This document shows, piece by piece, positions 42,035 through 55,009 of a DNA stretch of 64,000 nt. Source of the stretch: Burkholderiales bacterium RIFCSPLOWO2_12_FULL_65_40. Its GTDB lineage: Bacteria; Pseudomonadota; Gammaproteobacteria; Burkholderiales; Burkholderiaceae_C. The DNA is taken from assembly GCA_001770955.1 (NCBI GenBank), contig MESL01000035.1:99865-163864 (forward strand). The letters run 5' to 3'. A program made the position numbers and the translations under genes. A model generated the notes under the pieces. That model saw only the letters and a list, made by a program, of their open reading frames with translations, searched no databases and was not told the DNA's origin. How positions within the stretch are numbered: the stretch's first letter is position 1; each line of letters opens with the position of its first letter.

Positions 42035-42754
42035 ATGATCCCCCTTCATTCCCTGCCCAGCCGCCGTGCGACGCACCGCCAGCGTGGTTTCTCGCTGGTG
42101 GAGCTGAGCGTTGTCCTGATCGTGATCGGCCTGGTGCTGGGTGCCGTGGCCGTAGGGCGCGATCTGCAGCGCTCGGCTGCCAACCAGCGCCTTTCCACGG
42201 ACTTCATCCAGGGCTGGCAACTGGCGTACGAGGCGTATTTCAACGGGGTGGGGCACCCGCCCGGCGATACCGCAGCGAACCCCACCGGTCGCGTCAATGC
42301 CGGCGGAGCCGAGCTGTGTGGCGCCCCCATGATCAACGCCTTTCTTGCCGCAGGCATCCGGGTGCCCACCGGGCGCACCGAAGGCCAGCAGGACCGCTAT
42401 GTGTACCTCGATAGCAATGGCAACCCTCAGGAGGTGCAGGTGTGCTTTCAGAGTGTGCAGTGGGCTGAGCCGGCCGCCACGGTCGGTACCTATGTAGCGT
42501 TGCCGCGCAACGTCATGGTGATCCGGGGCCTCACGTTCTCCCTGGCCGGCGCATTGGACCAGCAGATCGACGGGCGCAGCGATGCCCGCTTCGGCAGCCT
42601 GCGGGAGAGCGGCATGGCGGCCAATGTGGTGGCCAACAACCCGGGGCAGATCTGGCCGATTGATGACCGTATGGCTTTTGGCAGCACCACGCCAACTTCA
42701 CTGGACGAGTCGCAGGTAGCCATCGCCACGGCTTATTTCAAGATGATGCGCTGA
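42035..42754 (+). CDS. Type IV prepilin-like protein 4 (head family A)
   Basis: 239 residues. Leader RQRG, then FSLVELSVVLIVIGLVLGAVAVG. Shorter member of head family A: GIRVPTGRTEG, RYVYLDSNGNPQEV, QVCF and QQIDGRSDARFG, with the second Cys in AELCGAPM. It sits at the far end of the island, 17 kb from its three sisters and just before the terminator. As the smallest and cleanest pilin it could be the shaft subunit or a regulator of assembly. Confidence 0.85.
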   Translation: MIPLHSLPSRRATHRQRGFSLVELSVVLIVIGLVLGAVAVGRDLQRSAANQRLSTDFIQGWQLAYEAYFNGVGHPPGDTAANPTGRVNAGGAELCGAPMINAFLAAGIRVPTGRTEGQQDRYVYLDSNGNPQEVQVCFQSVQWAEPAATVGTYVALPRNVMVIRGLTFSLAGALDQQIDGRSDARFGSLRESGMAANVVANNPGQIWPIDDRMAFGSTTPTSLDESQVAIATAYFKMMR

Positions 42755-42802
42755 AGCCTTCCCATAGGGCGCCGCACGTTGCCACGGCACGCGGCGCAAA
42801 AA

Positions 42803-42832
42803 AGCCCCAGGCCCATCGCTGGACCTGGGGCT
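42803..42832. terminator. Bidirectional terminator, pilus island / gyrB
   Basis: AGCCCCAGG (42803-42811) and CCTGGGGCT (42824-42832) form a 9-bp GC-rich stem, with an A-run before and TTTTG after, so it can work for both the pilus island (plus) and gyrB (minus). Confidence 0.9.
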
Positions 42833-42850
42833 TTTGCATGAGTGGAAAAA

Positions 42851-45502
<2,652 letters not shown>

Positions 45503-45514
45503 TCAATAGAAAAT

Positions 45515-45570
45515 GGGCTCTGGCGCAATGTGGATAAGCGCTAGCAGCTATAAAATAAATAGCAAATTCG
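45515..45570. repeat. Comamonadaceae-type repeat, copy 6, with an embedded DnaA box match
   Basis: Contains TGGATAAGCGCTAGCAGCTA and AAATAAATAGCAAA between dnaN and gyrB. Because the element's TGGATAAGCG is preceded by TG, a perfect DnaA-box match (TGTGGATAA, 45529-45537) results. This may be fortuitous or used. Confidence 0.65.
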
Positions 45571-46677
45571 TCAAATGCGCATCGGCATCACGACGTATTT
45601 GAAGCTGTCGCTGTCGGGCAGCGTCAGCAGGGCCGAGCTGTTGCCATCGGCCAGCGAGATCTTCACCATGTCCTGGCCCATGTTAGACAGGGCATCAATC
45701 AGATAGGTGACGTTGAAGCCGATCTCGATGGCGTCGCCGCCGTAATCGATGTCGAGCTCGTCCACCGCCTCTTCCTGCTCGGCATTGTTGCTGGCCACAC
45801 GCAACTGACCCGGCTCGATGTTCAGGCGCACGCCCTTGAACTTGTCGCTGGTCATGATGGCTGTGCGCTGCAGGCTGGCCAGCAGCGGTGCGCGGCCCAG
45901 GGTCACGCTGTTGTGGTGGTTGCGCGGAATGACGCGGTTGTAGTCGGGGAACTTGCCCTCGACGAGCTTGGTGACAAATTCAAGTGTGCCGAAGCTGAAT
46001 TTGGCCTGGTTGCTGGCGAAGCGCATTTCGAGCGCGCCGTCGGCGTCGCTGAGCAGGCGCTGCAGCTCGATCACGGTCTTGCGCGGCAGGATCACTTCCT
46101 GCTTGGGCACTTCCACATCCAGCGTGGCACTGGCGAAGGCCAGGCGGTGGCCGTCGGTCGCCACCAGGCTGAGCTGCTTGCCTTCGGCGACAAACAGGAT
46201 GCCGTTGAGGTAGTAGCGGATGTCCTGCACGGCCATGGCAAAGGCCACCTGGCCCAGCAGGTGCTTGAGGGTCTTCTGCGGCACGCTGAAGGCGGGGCCG
46301 AAGCTGGCGGCCTCCTGCACGAGCGGGAAGTCTTCGGCCGGCAGGCTGGCCAGAGTGAAGCGGCTCTTGCCGCCCTTGAGCACGAGCTTGTCCTGGCTGG
46401 TCTCCAGGCTCACCGTCTGGTCCGACGGCATGGTGCGCAGCACGTCGATGATCTTGCGCGCATTCACGGTGGTGGTGAAGTCGCCGGTGTCGCCGCCCAG
46501 TTCGGCGGTGGTGCGGATCTGCACTTCCAGGTCGCTGGTGGTGAGCTGCAGCGCATTGCCGGTCTTGCGGATCAGCACATTGGCCAGGATGGGCAGCGTG
46601 TGGCGGCGTTCGACGATGCCGGCGACCGATTGCAGAACCGCGAGAACCTTGTCTTGTGTTGCCTTCAGGACGATCAT
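45571..46677 (-). CDS. dnaN: DNA polymerase III beta subunit (sliding clamp)
   Basis: 368 residues, the normal clamp length (E. coli 366), three clamp domains. Starts [36 protein letters not shown] and ends [11 protein letters not shown]. The ATG at 46677 is the conserved start; upstream codons are not clamp-like. Placed between dnaA and gyrB in the standard dnaA-dnaN-gyrB order. Confidence 0.98.
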   Translation of the reverse strand: MIVLKATQDKVLAVLQSVAGIVERRHTLPILANVLIRKTGNALQLTTSDLEVQIRTTAELGGDTGDFTTTVNARKIIDVLRTMPSDQTVSLETSQDKLVLKGGKSRFTLASLPAEDFPLVQEAASFGPAFSVPQKTLKHLLGQVAFAMAVQDIRYYLNGILFVAEGKQLSLVATDGHRLAFASATLDVEVPKQEVILPRKTVIELQRLLSDADGALEMRFASNQAKFSFGTLEFVTKLVEGKFPDYNRVIPRNHHNSVTLGRAPLLASLQRTAIMTSDKFKGVRLNIEPGQLRVASNNAEQEEAVDELDIDYGGDAIEIGFNVTYLIDALSNMGQDMVKISLADGNSSALLTLPDSDSFKYVVMPMRI

Positions 46678-46806
46678 GTCAACCTCTTGTGGTTTTGGGT
46701 ACGGTGCGCGGACAGCGGCATGGGTTCTGCCTCCTCCCTGTTGCACAACCTGCCATTTTGCCCTCTTGGCGGGGCGGTTTCCCTTGGGGACTGCACCAGC
46801 ATGGTG

Positions 46807-48228
<1,422 letters not shown>

Positions 48229-48242
48229 TTAGGAGATTCTTA

Positions 48243-48302
48243 TTGTGGATAGGAGGAACGGTTCAAGGCCCGGGATTGTAGCTTGTCAAGGAGTTATCCA
48301 CA
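48243..48302. promoter_or_regulatory. DnaA boxes in the dnaA/rpmH intergenic region
   Basis: TTATCCACA (48294-48302, perfect) and TGTGGATAG (48244-48252, one mismatch) upstream of dnaA. No CTACTAC trios or A/T-rich strip adjoin them, so autoregulation of dnaA is the simpler reading than an origin. Confidence 0.7.
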
Positions 48303-48366
48303 ATCTGGAGCGGGGTTGCAAAAGGCCGTTCCAGGGCCTTCCACAAGGTCAATTCGCCGAGCGGCA

Positions 48367-48395
48367 TTGCCTCAAGGGGCCAAGCCTGCGATAAT
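48367..48395 (+). promoter_or_regulatory. rpmH operon promoter with leader hairpin
   Basis: TTGCCT (48367-48372), 17 bp, TGC-GATAAT (48390-48395): a good sigma-70 promoter with an extended -10. Right at the expected transcript start CCCTGAA/TTCAGGG (48405-48422) forms a 7-bp hairpin, about 65 bases before the rpmH start. Confidence 0.75.
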
Positions 48396-48487
48396 TTCGG
48401 GTTTCCCTGAATGTGTTCAGGGTAATTTGACCCTGCGGCGCCTTCTTGTGAGGGCGCGCTTCTCTACTGAACCCTCGAGGAATTCCC

Positions 48488-48622
48488 ATGAAACGCACTT
48501 ACCAACCTTCCAAGACGCGCCGCGCCCGTACCCATGGTTTCCTGGTGCGCATGAAGACCCGTGGTGGTCGCGCCGTCATCAACGCTCGCCGTGCCAAGGG
48601 CCGCAAGCGTCTGGCGGTCTGA
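48488..48622 (+). CDS. rpmH: 50S ribosomal protein L34
   Basis: 44 residues, complete: [19 protein letters not shown], then [20 protein letters not shown], ending RLAV. The normal L34 length. First gene of the rpmH-rnpA-yidD-yidC cluster; a GAGG site precedes the ATG. Confidence 0.98.
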   Translation: MKRTYQPSKTRRARTHGFLVRMKTRGGRAVINARRAKGRKRLAV

Positions 48623-48685
48623 GGCCCTTCCGGGTCTTGACCTGCTCCCCGGTTTGCGCCCGCAGGTTCCAACGGGGGCGCCTTC

Positions 48686-49120
48686 ATGCAGCGGCTGAAA
48701 ACGCGCCCGCAATTCCAGGCCACCATGGCCGGTGAAACCGTGGCCCGCACAGCCCATTTTGCGCTGCACCGTCTGGTGCTCGGCGCGAGTGAGTGCGCGC
48801 CTGCCTCGGAGCGCCCCGGCGCGCAGGCCCTGTTCAGCGGGCCGGACATCTGGCTGGGCGCCATGGTGCCCAAGCGCTGGGCGCGCCGCGCCGTGACGCG
48901 CAACGCCATCAAGCGGCAGATCTATGGTGTGGCGGCGGCCCTGGAGCCGACTTTGCCACCGGCCGCCCATGTGGTGCGCCTGCGTGCCACGTTTGACCGC
49001 AAGCAGTTTGTCAGCGCCAGCTCCGACCCGCTCAAGCAAGCCGTGCGTGCCGAGCTGCAACAGCTATTTGAGCGCGCGCTGGGCGCACGCAAGCCCGCTT
49101 CCGCCCCGGGGGCGGCATGA
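48686..49120 (+). CDS. rnpA: Ribonuclease P protein component
   Basis: 144 residues. Protein subunit that assists the RNase P ribozyme in tRNA 5' maturation. The RNR signature is VPKRWARRAVTRNAIKRQIYG (read in two parts: VPKRWARRAV and TRNAIKRQIYG). Somewhat longer than the usual ~120 residues through a C-terminal Ala/Pro tail. 63 bp after rpmH; its stop overlaps the yidD start. Confidence 0.95.
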   Translation: MQRLKTRPQFQATMAGETVARTAHFALHRLVLGASECAPASERPGAQALFSGPDIWLGAMVPKRWARRAVTRNAIKRQIYGVAAALEPTLPPAAHVVRLRATFDRKQFVSASSDPLKQAVRAELQQLFERALGARKPASAPGAA

Positions 49121-49410
49121 TGCAGCGCCTGCTGATCGCGTTGGTCAAGGGCTACCGCCTGTTGCTCAGCCCCTGGCTGGGATCGGCCTGCCGTTTCGAG
49201 CCCACCTGCTCTGCCTATTCGCTGCAGGCCCTGCAGCAGCATGGCGCGGCGGCGGGCACCTGGCTGACGCTGGGGCGGCTGGCGCGCTGCCATCCCTGGT
49301 GCAGCGGCGGCCATGACCCGGTACCGCAGGAGGCGCCCCGCGCCACGCGGCTGTTTTCGCGGCTGATCACGCCTGCCTCTTCCACCACCTCACCAAAGAA
49401 GTCTCCATGA
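49117..49410 (+). CDS. yidD: Membrane protein insertion efficiency factor YidD
   Basis: 97 residues. Motifs: GYRLLLSPWLGSACRFEPTC, CSAYSLQALQQHG and CHPWCSGGHDPVP, all characteristic. It assists YidC/Sec insertion at the inner membrane. Two adjacent ATG codons (49117 and 49120) can serve; the first overlaps the rnpA stop by 4 bp. The C-terminal Thr/Ser tail is longer than in E. coli and overlaps yidC by 4 bp. Confidence 0.96.
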   Translation: MMQRLLIALVKGYRLLLSPWLGSACRFEPTCSAYSLQALQQHGAAAGTWLTLGRLARCHPWCSGGHDPVPQEAPRATRLFSRLITPASSTTSPKKSP

Positions 49411-51104
49411 ACGACATCCGCCGCACGATCCTGTGGGTGATATTTGGCTTTTCGCTGGTCCTGATCTGGGACAAATGGCAGTTGCACAACGGCAAGCAAG
49501 CCACCTTTTTCCCCGGCCCGGCTCCGGTGGTGACGGCCAGCGCGCCCGCCGCATCGGGTGCGGGGGCGTCGGCGGTGCCGGTGTCGGCCAGTGCATCGGC
49601 TCCGGCGGCCGCCCCGGTGGGCGCCGCTGCGGTGCCTGCGCAGGTGGAAACGGCGGCATCCCGGGAGCGCGTGGAGGTGAGTACCGATGTGCTGCGCCTG
49701 ACCTTCGACAGCGAAGGCGGCTCGCTCACCCATGCCGAGCTGCTGCAACACGCCGATCTGGTCGATGGCAGCAAGAAGTTCATGCTGCTCGACGACAGCG
49801 CCCAGCGTGTGTACGTTGCCCAGACCGGGCTGATTGGCGGGGCCTTCCCCACCCACAAGACCGTGATGAACGTGGCGCCCGGCGCCCGCGAACTCAAGGA
49901 CGGCGAGAACGAACTGAGCGTGCGCTTCGAGTCGCCTGACCTCGGAGGCGTCAAGCTGGTCAAGACCTGGACCGTGAAGCGTGGCGCCTACGACATTGCC
50001 GTCCGGCACGAGGTGGTCAACACCGGCACGGCGCCCGTGGCGCCCAAGCTGTATCTGCAACTGGTGCGTGACGGCAACAAGCCGCCAGGCGAATCGTCTT
50101 TCTACTCCACCTTCACGGGCCCTGCGGTGTTCACCCAGGACAAGAAATACCAGAAGGTCGAGTTCAAGGACATCGCGGAGAACAAGGCCGACCATGCCAA
50201 GGAAAGCAGCAATGGCTATGTGGCCATGGTGCAGCATTACTTCGCCTCGGCCTGGCTGCTGCCCGAAGGCACGCAGCGCGAAATCTTCATGCGCAAGGTG
50301 GACGCCAATCTGTATTCGGTCGGCATGCTGGTGGCCCTCGACAGCATTGCCCCGGGCGCCAGCAAGGCGCTGGATGCGCAGCTGTTTGCCGGTCCGCAGA
50401 TCGAAACCATGATGGAAAAGCTCTCCCCAGGGCTGGAGCTGGTCAAGGACTACGGCTGGCTCACCATTTTGTCCAAGCCGCTGTACTGGCTGCTGGACCA
50501 GCTGCACAAGATTCTGGGCAACTGGGGCTGGTCCATCGTCGCCCTGGTGCTGCTGCTCAAGATCGCGTTCTACTGGCTCAACGCCAAGGCCTACGCCAGC
50601 ATGGCCAAGATGAAGGCCGTCAATCCGAAGATCATGGAGATGCGCGAGCGCCTCAAGGACAAGCCGCAGCAGATGCAGCAGGAGATGATGCGCATCTACC
50701 GCGAGGAGAAGGTCAACCCGATGGGCGGCTGCTTCCCCATCATGATCCAGATCCCGGTGTTCATCGCGCTCTACTGGGTGCTGCTCTCCAGCGTGGAAAT
50801 GCGCAACGCGCCCTGGGTCGGCTGGGTGCATGACCTCTCGGCCCCCGATCCGTTCTTCATCCTGCCGGTGCTCATGACCCTCAGCACGCTGCTGCAGACG
50901 GCCCTGAACCCCGCGCCGCCCGACCCGATGCAGGCCAAGATGATGTGGATCATGCCGCTGATGTTCAGCGTGATGTTCTTCTTCTTCCCGGCGGGTCTGG
51001 TGCTGTACTGGCTGACGAACAACATCCTGTCGATCGCCCAGCAGTGGCTCATCAACACCCGCATGGGCGTGCCGCCGCAGTTCAACTTGCCGAAGTTCAA
51101 GTAA
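49407..51104 (+). CDS. yidC: Membrane protein insertase YidC
   Basis: 565 residues. An N-terminal membrane helix (TILWVIFGFSLVLIWDKWQ), an Ala/Val-rich linker, a large periplasmic P1 domain (~85-340), then the five-helix insertase core with WGWSIVALVLLLKIAFYWL, YREEKVNPMGGCFPIMIQIP and FFFPAGLVLYWLTNNI. Inserts small membrane proteins, alone or with Sec. Translationally coupled to yidD. Confidence 0.98.
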   Translation: MNDIRRTILWVIFGFSLVLIWDKWQLHNGKQATFFPGPAPVVTASAPAASGAGASAVPVSASASAPAAAPVGAAAVPAQVETAASRERVEVSTDVLRLTFDSEGGSLTHAELLQHADLVDGSKKFMLLDDSAQRVYVAQTGLIGGAFPTHKTVMNVAPGARELKDGENELSVRFESPDLGGVKLVKTWTVKRGAYDIAVRHEVVNTGTAPVAPKLYLQLVRDGNKPPGESSFYSTFTGPAVFTQDKKYQKVEFKDIAENKADHAKESSNGYVAMVQHYFASAWLLPEGTQREIFMRKVDANLYSVGMLVALDSIAPGASKALDAQLFAGPQIETMMEKLSPGLELVKDYGWLTILSKPLYWLLDQLHKILGNWGWSIVALVLLLKIAFYWLNAKAYASMAKMKAVNPKIMEMRERLKDKPQQMQQEMMRIYREEKVNPMGGCFPIMIQIPVFIALYWVLLSSVEMRNAPWVGWVHDLSAPDPFFILPVLMTLSTLLQTALNPAPPDPMQAKMMWIMPLMFSVMFFFFPAGLVLYWLTNNILSIAQQWLINTRMGVPPQFNLPKFK

Positions 51105-51119
51105 GGGCGGGTGCGGAGT

Positions 51120-51228
51120 GCTATTGAAATAGAAGCTGTTTGCGCTTGATTTCGTTGGGTTTCAGATTTAAAAGTATCTGAATTCATGGTTTATCAAGCG
51201 CTGGCAGCTCCTGATAAAGGAGCGCCCT
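51120..51228. repeat. Comamonadaceae-type repeat, copy 7 (two halves)
   Basis: The yidC-mnmE gap contains CTATTGAAATAGAAGCTGTT TGCGCTTG at the left and TATCAAGCGCTGGCAGCTCC at the right, in opposite orientations with about 50 bp between. It looks like two inverted copies, giving a possible large hairpin. Confidence 0.55.
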
Positions 51229-51232
51229 GCCC

Positions 51233-52648
51233 ATGCTGCCGCGCCACCACGAACCCATCGTTGCCATTGCCACGGCCCCCGGACGCGGGGCCGTGGGCAT
51301 TGTGCGCGTCTCGGGCCAGGGGCTGGGGGCGCTGACCGAGGCCCTGTGCGGCAGAGCCCTGCGCCCGCGCGAGGCCACCTACCTGCCGTTTCGCGACGCA
51401 GACGGCCAGGCCATTGACCAGGGACTGGCGCTGTATTTTCCGGCGCCGCACTCCTATACCGGCGAAGACGTGCTGGAACTCCAGGCCCATGGCGGCCCGG
51501 TGGTGCTGCAGATGCTGCTGGCGCGCTGCCTGGAAGCGGCTGCACACATCCACCCCGCCACGGCCCAGCCCACCCTGCCCGGCCTGCGCGTGGCCCAGCC
51601 GGGAGAGTTCACCGAGCGTGCCTTCCTCAACGACAAGATCGACCTGGCCCAGGCCGAGGCGATTGCCGACCTGATTGACGCCTCCACCTCCGCAGCCGCG
51701 CGCAGTGCCAGCCGATCGCTCAGCGGGGCGTTTTCGCAGGAAATCCACACCTTGCGCGATGCGCTCATCCACCTGCGCATGCTGGTCGAGGCGACGCTGG
51801 ATTTTCCTGAAGAAGAAATCGACTTCCTGCGCAAGGCAGACGCGCGTGGGCAGCTATCAAAGCTGGAGCAAACCCTGGCCCAGGTGATGCAGCGGGCCCG
51901 CCAGGGCGCACTGCTGCGCGAAGGCATCAAGGTGGTGATTGCCGGCCAGCCCAACGCCGGCAAAAGCTCGTTGCTCAACGCCTTGGCCGGAGCGGAACTG
52001 GCCATCGTCACGCCCATCGCCGGCACCACGCGCGACAAGGTGCAGCAGACCATCCAGATCGAAGGCGTGCCCCTGCACGTGATCGACACGGCAGGGCTGC
52101 GCGAGAGCGAGGATGAGGTCGAGCGCATCGGCATCGCCCGCGCCTGGGACGCCATTGCCGGGGCCGATGCCGTGCTCTTCTTGCACGATCTGACACGGTG
52201 CAGCACGCCCGAGTATCAGGCGGCAGACGCCGCCATCGCGGCCGCCATGGCCGAGCGGCTGCCCGCCTCGGTGCCGGTGATCGACGTCTGGAACAAGTGC
52301 GACTGCGCACCATGGGATGGGTCTGTCGATCGTCCGAACCATGTGCGGCTTTCGGCCCGCACCGGCGAGGGCCTGGTGCCACTGCGCCAGCAGCTCCTGG
52401 CGGTGGCGGGCTGGCAGTCGGCGCCTGAGGGGGTGTATATCGCACGCCAGCGCCATGTGCAGGCCCTGCAGGCCGTGGCACGGCACCTGGACATGGCGGC
52501 GGGGCAACTCGACTCTCCGGGGCCGGCTCTGGATCTGCTGGCTGAAGAGCTCCGCCTGGCCCAGAACGCGCTGAGCGAAATCACGGGCGAGTTCTCGTCC
52601 GACGATCTGCTGGGCGTGATCTTTTCCAGCTTCTGCATCGGAAAGTAG
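51233..52648 (+). CDS. mnmE: tRNA modification GTPase MnmE
   Basis: 471 residues. With MnmG it installs the carboxymethylaminomethyl group on tRNA wobble uridine. N-terminal folate-binding domain ([23 protein letters not shown] start: [19 protein letters not shown]), helical domain, inserted G domain with [16 protein letters not shown] and WNKCD, and the C-terminal FCIGK with its conserved Cys. Alternative origin neighbours mnmG and parAB are not in this window. Confidence 0.97.
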   Translation: MLPRHHEPIVAIATAPGRGAVGIVRVSGQGLGALTEALCGRALRPREATYLPFRDADGQAIDQGLALYFPAPHSYTGEDVLELQAHGGPVVLQMLLARCLEAAAHIHPATAQPTLPGLRVAQPGEFTERAFLNDKIDLAQAEAIADLIDASTSAAARSASRSLSGAFSQEIHTLRDALIHLRMLVEATLDFPEEEIDFLRKADARGQLSKLEQTLAQVMQRARQGALLREGIKVVIAGQPNAGKSSLLNALAGAELAIVTPIAGTTRDKVQQTIQIEGVPLHVIDTAGLRESEDEVERIGIARAWDAIAGADAVLFLHDLTRCSTPEYQAADAAIAAAMAERLPASVPVIDVWNKCDCAPWDGSVDRPNHVRLSARTGEGLVPLRQQLLAVAGWQSAPEGVYIARQRHVQALQAVARHLDMAAGQLDSPGPALDLLAEELRLAQNALSEITGEFSSDDLLGVIFSSFCIGK

Positions 52649-52730
52649 GGTCCGCGCCGTTTTCCTATTGTGTAAGTATGGGTAAACAACGCTTGTGCAG
52701 CAGGGGCATTGCGGATAGCTTCGTCGGGTT

Positions 52731-53222
52731 ATGAACGCCGTTACACCTTCTTCGACCAAGCTGGACCTGCAAGGCTTGATCAATGCCATTGCCCAGTCCG
52801 ACGCCGACGACAGCCTGAACAACCCGCTCAAGCCCGAGCAGTGGGACATCCTGACCGCCTACCTGCAGCCCTGCACGCTGGCTGCAGGGCAGCTGCTGTT
52901 CAACCAGGGCGCGTCGGACCGCACGCTCTACATGGTGGAAAGCGGCAGCCTGAGCGTGCACTACGAAGACGAAAAAGGCCGTCTGCGCATGGCCATCGTG
53001 GCGCCGGGTACCGTGGTGGGTGAGGGGGCGTTTTTCTCGCACCGGCCCCGCAGCGCCACGGTGCAGGCCGCAGCACCGAGCAAACTGTGGGCGCTGACAG
53101 CGTTGCGCTTCACCGAATTGAGCAACCGCCAGCCAGCCCTCGCGCTGAGCCTGGCCATGGCGGCAGGGGCCGTACTCTCCAAGCGGCTGGGCAATCGCCG
53201 CCGCCGCGTTGCGTCCACCTGA
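52731..53222 (+). CDS. Cyclic nucleotide-binding domain protein
   Basis: 163 residues. A single cNMP-binding beta-roll (~40-150: LLFNQGASDRTLYMVESGSLSV, VAPGTVVGEGAFFSHRPRSATV with the GEGAFF phosphate-binding cassette). No helix-turn-helix follows, unlike Crp/Fnr regulators, so it may act through protein partners. The ligand is unknown. Downstream of mnmE by 82 bp, same strand. Confidence 0.85.
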   Translation: MNAVTPSSTKLDLQGLINAIAQSDADDSLNNPLKPEQWDILTAYLQPCTLAAGQLLFNQGASDRTLYMVESGSLSVHYEDEKGRLRMAIVAPGTVVGEGAFFSHRPRSATVQAAAPSKLWALTALRFTELSNRQPALALSLAMAAGAVLSKRLGNRRRRVAST

Positions 53223-53330
53223 CACTCCGGGCCCCTGCGGTGGGCCAGGCAGCGGTTGACCTCGACGGAACATAGTGGCAAGTTACACTCTTTACGGAAG
53301 CGCCCGGACGCTCACCGGAGAAAGAAAACC

Positions 53331-54167
53331 ATGTCATTGTTCAGTTGGTTCACACGCAAACCTGCCCCAGCCAAAAACCGGATGGCCGAGCCATCAGGGC
53401 TGCTGAACGCCGATGCCACTGTCCCGCTCACGCCAGGGCGCGACGGCAAGCCGATGCTGGAGCCCGTACCAGCGGAACATGCCGCCAATCGCAAGAACGA
53501 GCGCATGGAGCGGCGCGAATTGCTGTACTCCGTGGTGCGCGACGCCATGGTGCGCGCCGCCGTGCTGTCGGCCAGCTACAAGTTCAAGGTGCTCTCGCTG
53601 GATCAGCGGGGGCGGCAGTTCCTGGTGATGATGGATCTGGCCCGGGAATACGGCGGAGACACCGCCCGGCTGAGCGAGATCGAGGCTTTGATCGCCCAGA
53701 CCGCCAAAACGCGTTACGACATTGCAGTCAGCGCCGTTTACTGGCGCTTGAATGACCATGTGGCGGTGGGGATCCCCCAAAAAGGGCTGGCCGTCCGGCC
53801 ACCAGCGGTGGCACCGGTCGCCGCTGCAGCCTCCGTGCCCGCTGCCGTGCGTCCCGCCGGGGCTGCGCCAACAGCGACGCCGGTGGCCCCTGCGCGGGCT
53901 GCGGCTCCCGCGGCCGTGCCTGTCGCCCCCAGCCCCCGCCCGGCTGCGCCGCGCTTTGATCCGATCGAGGCCGACGAAGTGGCTGCCTTCAAACAGGCGC
54001 TGGCTTCGGCGGGCCGTCCTGCCGCAGCGGCCGCGCCTGGCGTTCCGGTGCGCTCGGGGCCCTCGACACGTTCCTCGCCCCTGCTGCACAACGACTTTGC
54101 CGACACCGAGATGCCCGAGGACTCGCGTGCGCAGCCGCTCAGCAGCACCCAGTACGGAGACCTCTGA
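53331..54167 (+). CDS. Uncharacterised protein with Ala/Pro-rich tail
   Basis: 278 residues; I do not recognise a family. Residues 1-20 are short and basic (MSLFSWFTRKPAPAKNRM); ~55-150 form a compact, mixed domain (RRELLYSVVRDAMVRAAVLS; RRGRQFLVMM-type strand: QRGRQFLVMMDLA); ~165-235 are an Ala/Pro/Val linker; the end is charged. No signal peptide or membrane helix. The ATG at 53331 is chosen because upstream codons are not protein-like. Transcribed toward apt. Confidence 0.65.
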   Translation: MSLFSWFTRKPAPAKNRMAEPSGLLNADATVPLTPGRDGKPMLEPVPAEHAANRKNERMERRELLYSVVRDAMVRAAVLSASYKFKVLSLDQRGRQFLVMMDLAREYGGDTARLSEIEALIAQTAKTRYDIAVSAVYWRLNDHVAVGIPQKGLAVRPPAVAPVAAAASVPAAVRPAGAAPTATPVAPARAAAPAAVPVAPSPRPAAPRFDPIEADEVAAFKQALASAGRPAAAAAPGVPVRSGPSTRSSPLLHNDFADTEMPEDSRAQPLSSTQYGDL

Positions 54168-54262
54168 TTCCGTTCCCAGATCCCCCGTGTCTTCGTTGCT
54201 TCGCCTTATTCTGCGGCGGCACTGCCCGACACGATTGATTTGGAAACGGAATGCCGCCGCTG

Positions 54263-54817
54263 TCAGTGGCCGGCAAAATCGACCAGCGTAAACAGGGCCA
54301 GCCCCTGGTCGCGCAAGCGGGCCGAGCCCCCCAGTTCGGGAAGGTCCACAATGGCGGCGCCCTCCATCACCTGGGCGCCGAGCTTTTCCAGCAGCTTCTT
54401 GCCGGCCATCATGGTGCCTCCTGTGGCGATCAGATCGTCGATGAGCAGCACGCGGTCGCCCGGGCGCACGGCGTCGGTGTGCAGCTCCACCGTGGCGCTG
54501 CCGTATTCCAGCTCGTAGGTTTCTTCCACCGTGGTGAACGGCAACTTGCCCTTTTTGCGGATCGGAACGAAGCCGACATTGAGTTCATAGGCCACCACGG
54601 CACCCAGAATGAAGCCGCGGGCATCCAGCCCGGCCACCACATCGGGCCGCAGATTCTTGTCCATGTAGCGGTGCACAAAGGCATCGATCAGCACGCGAAA
54701 CACCTTGGGATCCTGCAGCAAGGGCGTAATGTCGCGGAACTGCACACCCGGAGCGGGCCAGTCGGGAACGGTGCGGATGTGCTGGCGGAGATATTCGTTG
54801 ACGCTGAGAGACGGCAT
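54263..54817 (-). CDS. apt: Adenine phosphoribosyltransferase
   Basis: 184 residues; salvages adenine to AMP with PRPP. The PRPP loop is [21 protein letters not shown] and the N-terminal [21 protein letters not shown] are family-specific. The ATG at 54817 matches the usual Apt length (~180); longer reading upstream is not conserved. Divergent from the GGDEF/EAL gene. Confidence 0.96.
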   Translation of the reverse strand: MPSLSVNEYLRQHIRTVPDWPAPGVQFRDITPLLQDPKVFRVLIDAFVHRYMDKNLRPDVVAGLDARGFILGAVVAYELNVGFVPIRKKGKLPFTTVEETYELEYGSATVELHTDAVRPGDRVLLIDDLIATGGTMMAGKKLLEKLGAQVMEGAAIVDLPELGGSARLRDQGLALFTLVDFAGH

Positions 54818-55009
54818 GGAGATCCTGGGGTCAGTGGGTGCTGGGGTGATTGTCCGGGGTGCGTCCAGCCGGGGCAAGGGTCCACAGAGGCCTGTTTTGC
54901 CTGCGCCCCGTGCACAAAGGGGAGCGGGCACGCATAATCATTCCCAATCCCCTGGTCCGACAAAGGGGCGTTGCGCAGGTGTTGTGCGCTCCATGGATGA
55001 AGGCAGGCC

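Noticed and set aside
45529..45537. Perfect DnaA box between dnaN and gyrB as a third origin signal
   Set aside because: It arises from the TGGATAAGCGCT core of the repeat and has no companion boxes or trios.
51851..51870. CAGCTATCAAAG in mnmE, considered as another copy of the intergenic repeat
   Set aside because: Too short (12 bp), lacks the AAGCGCT core, and lies in conserved coding sequence.
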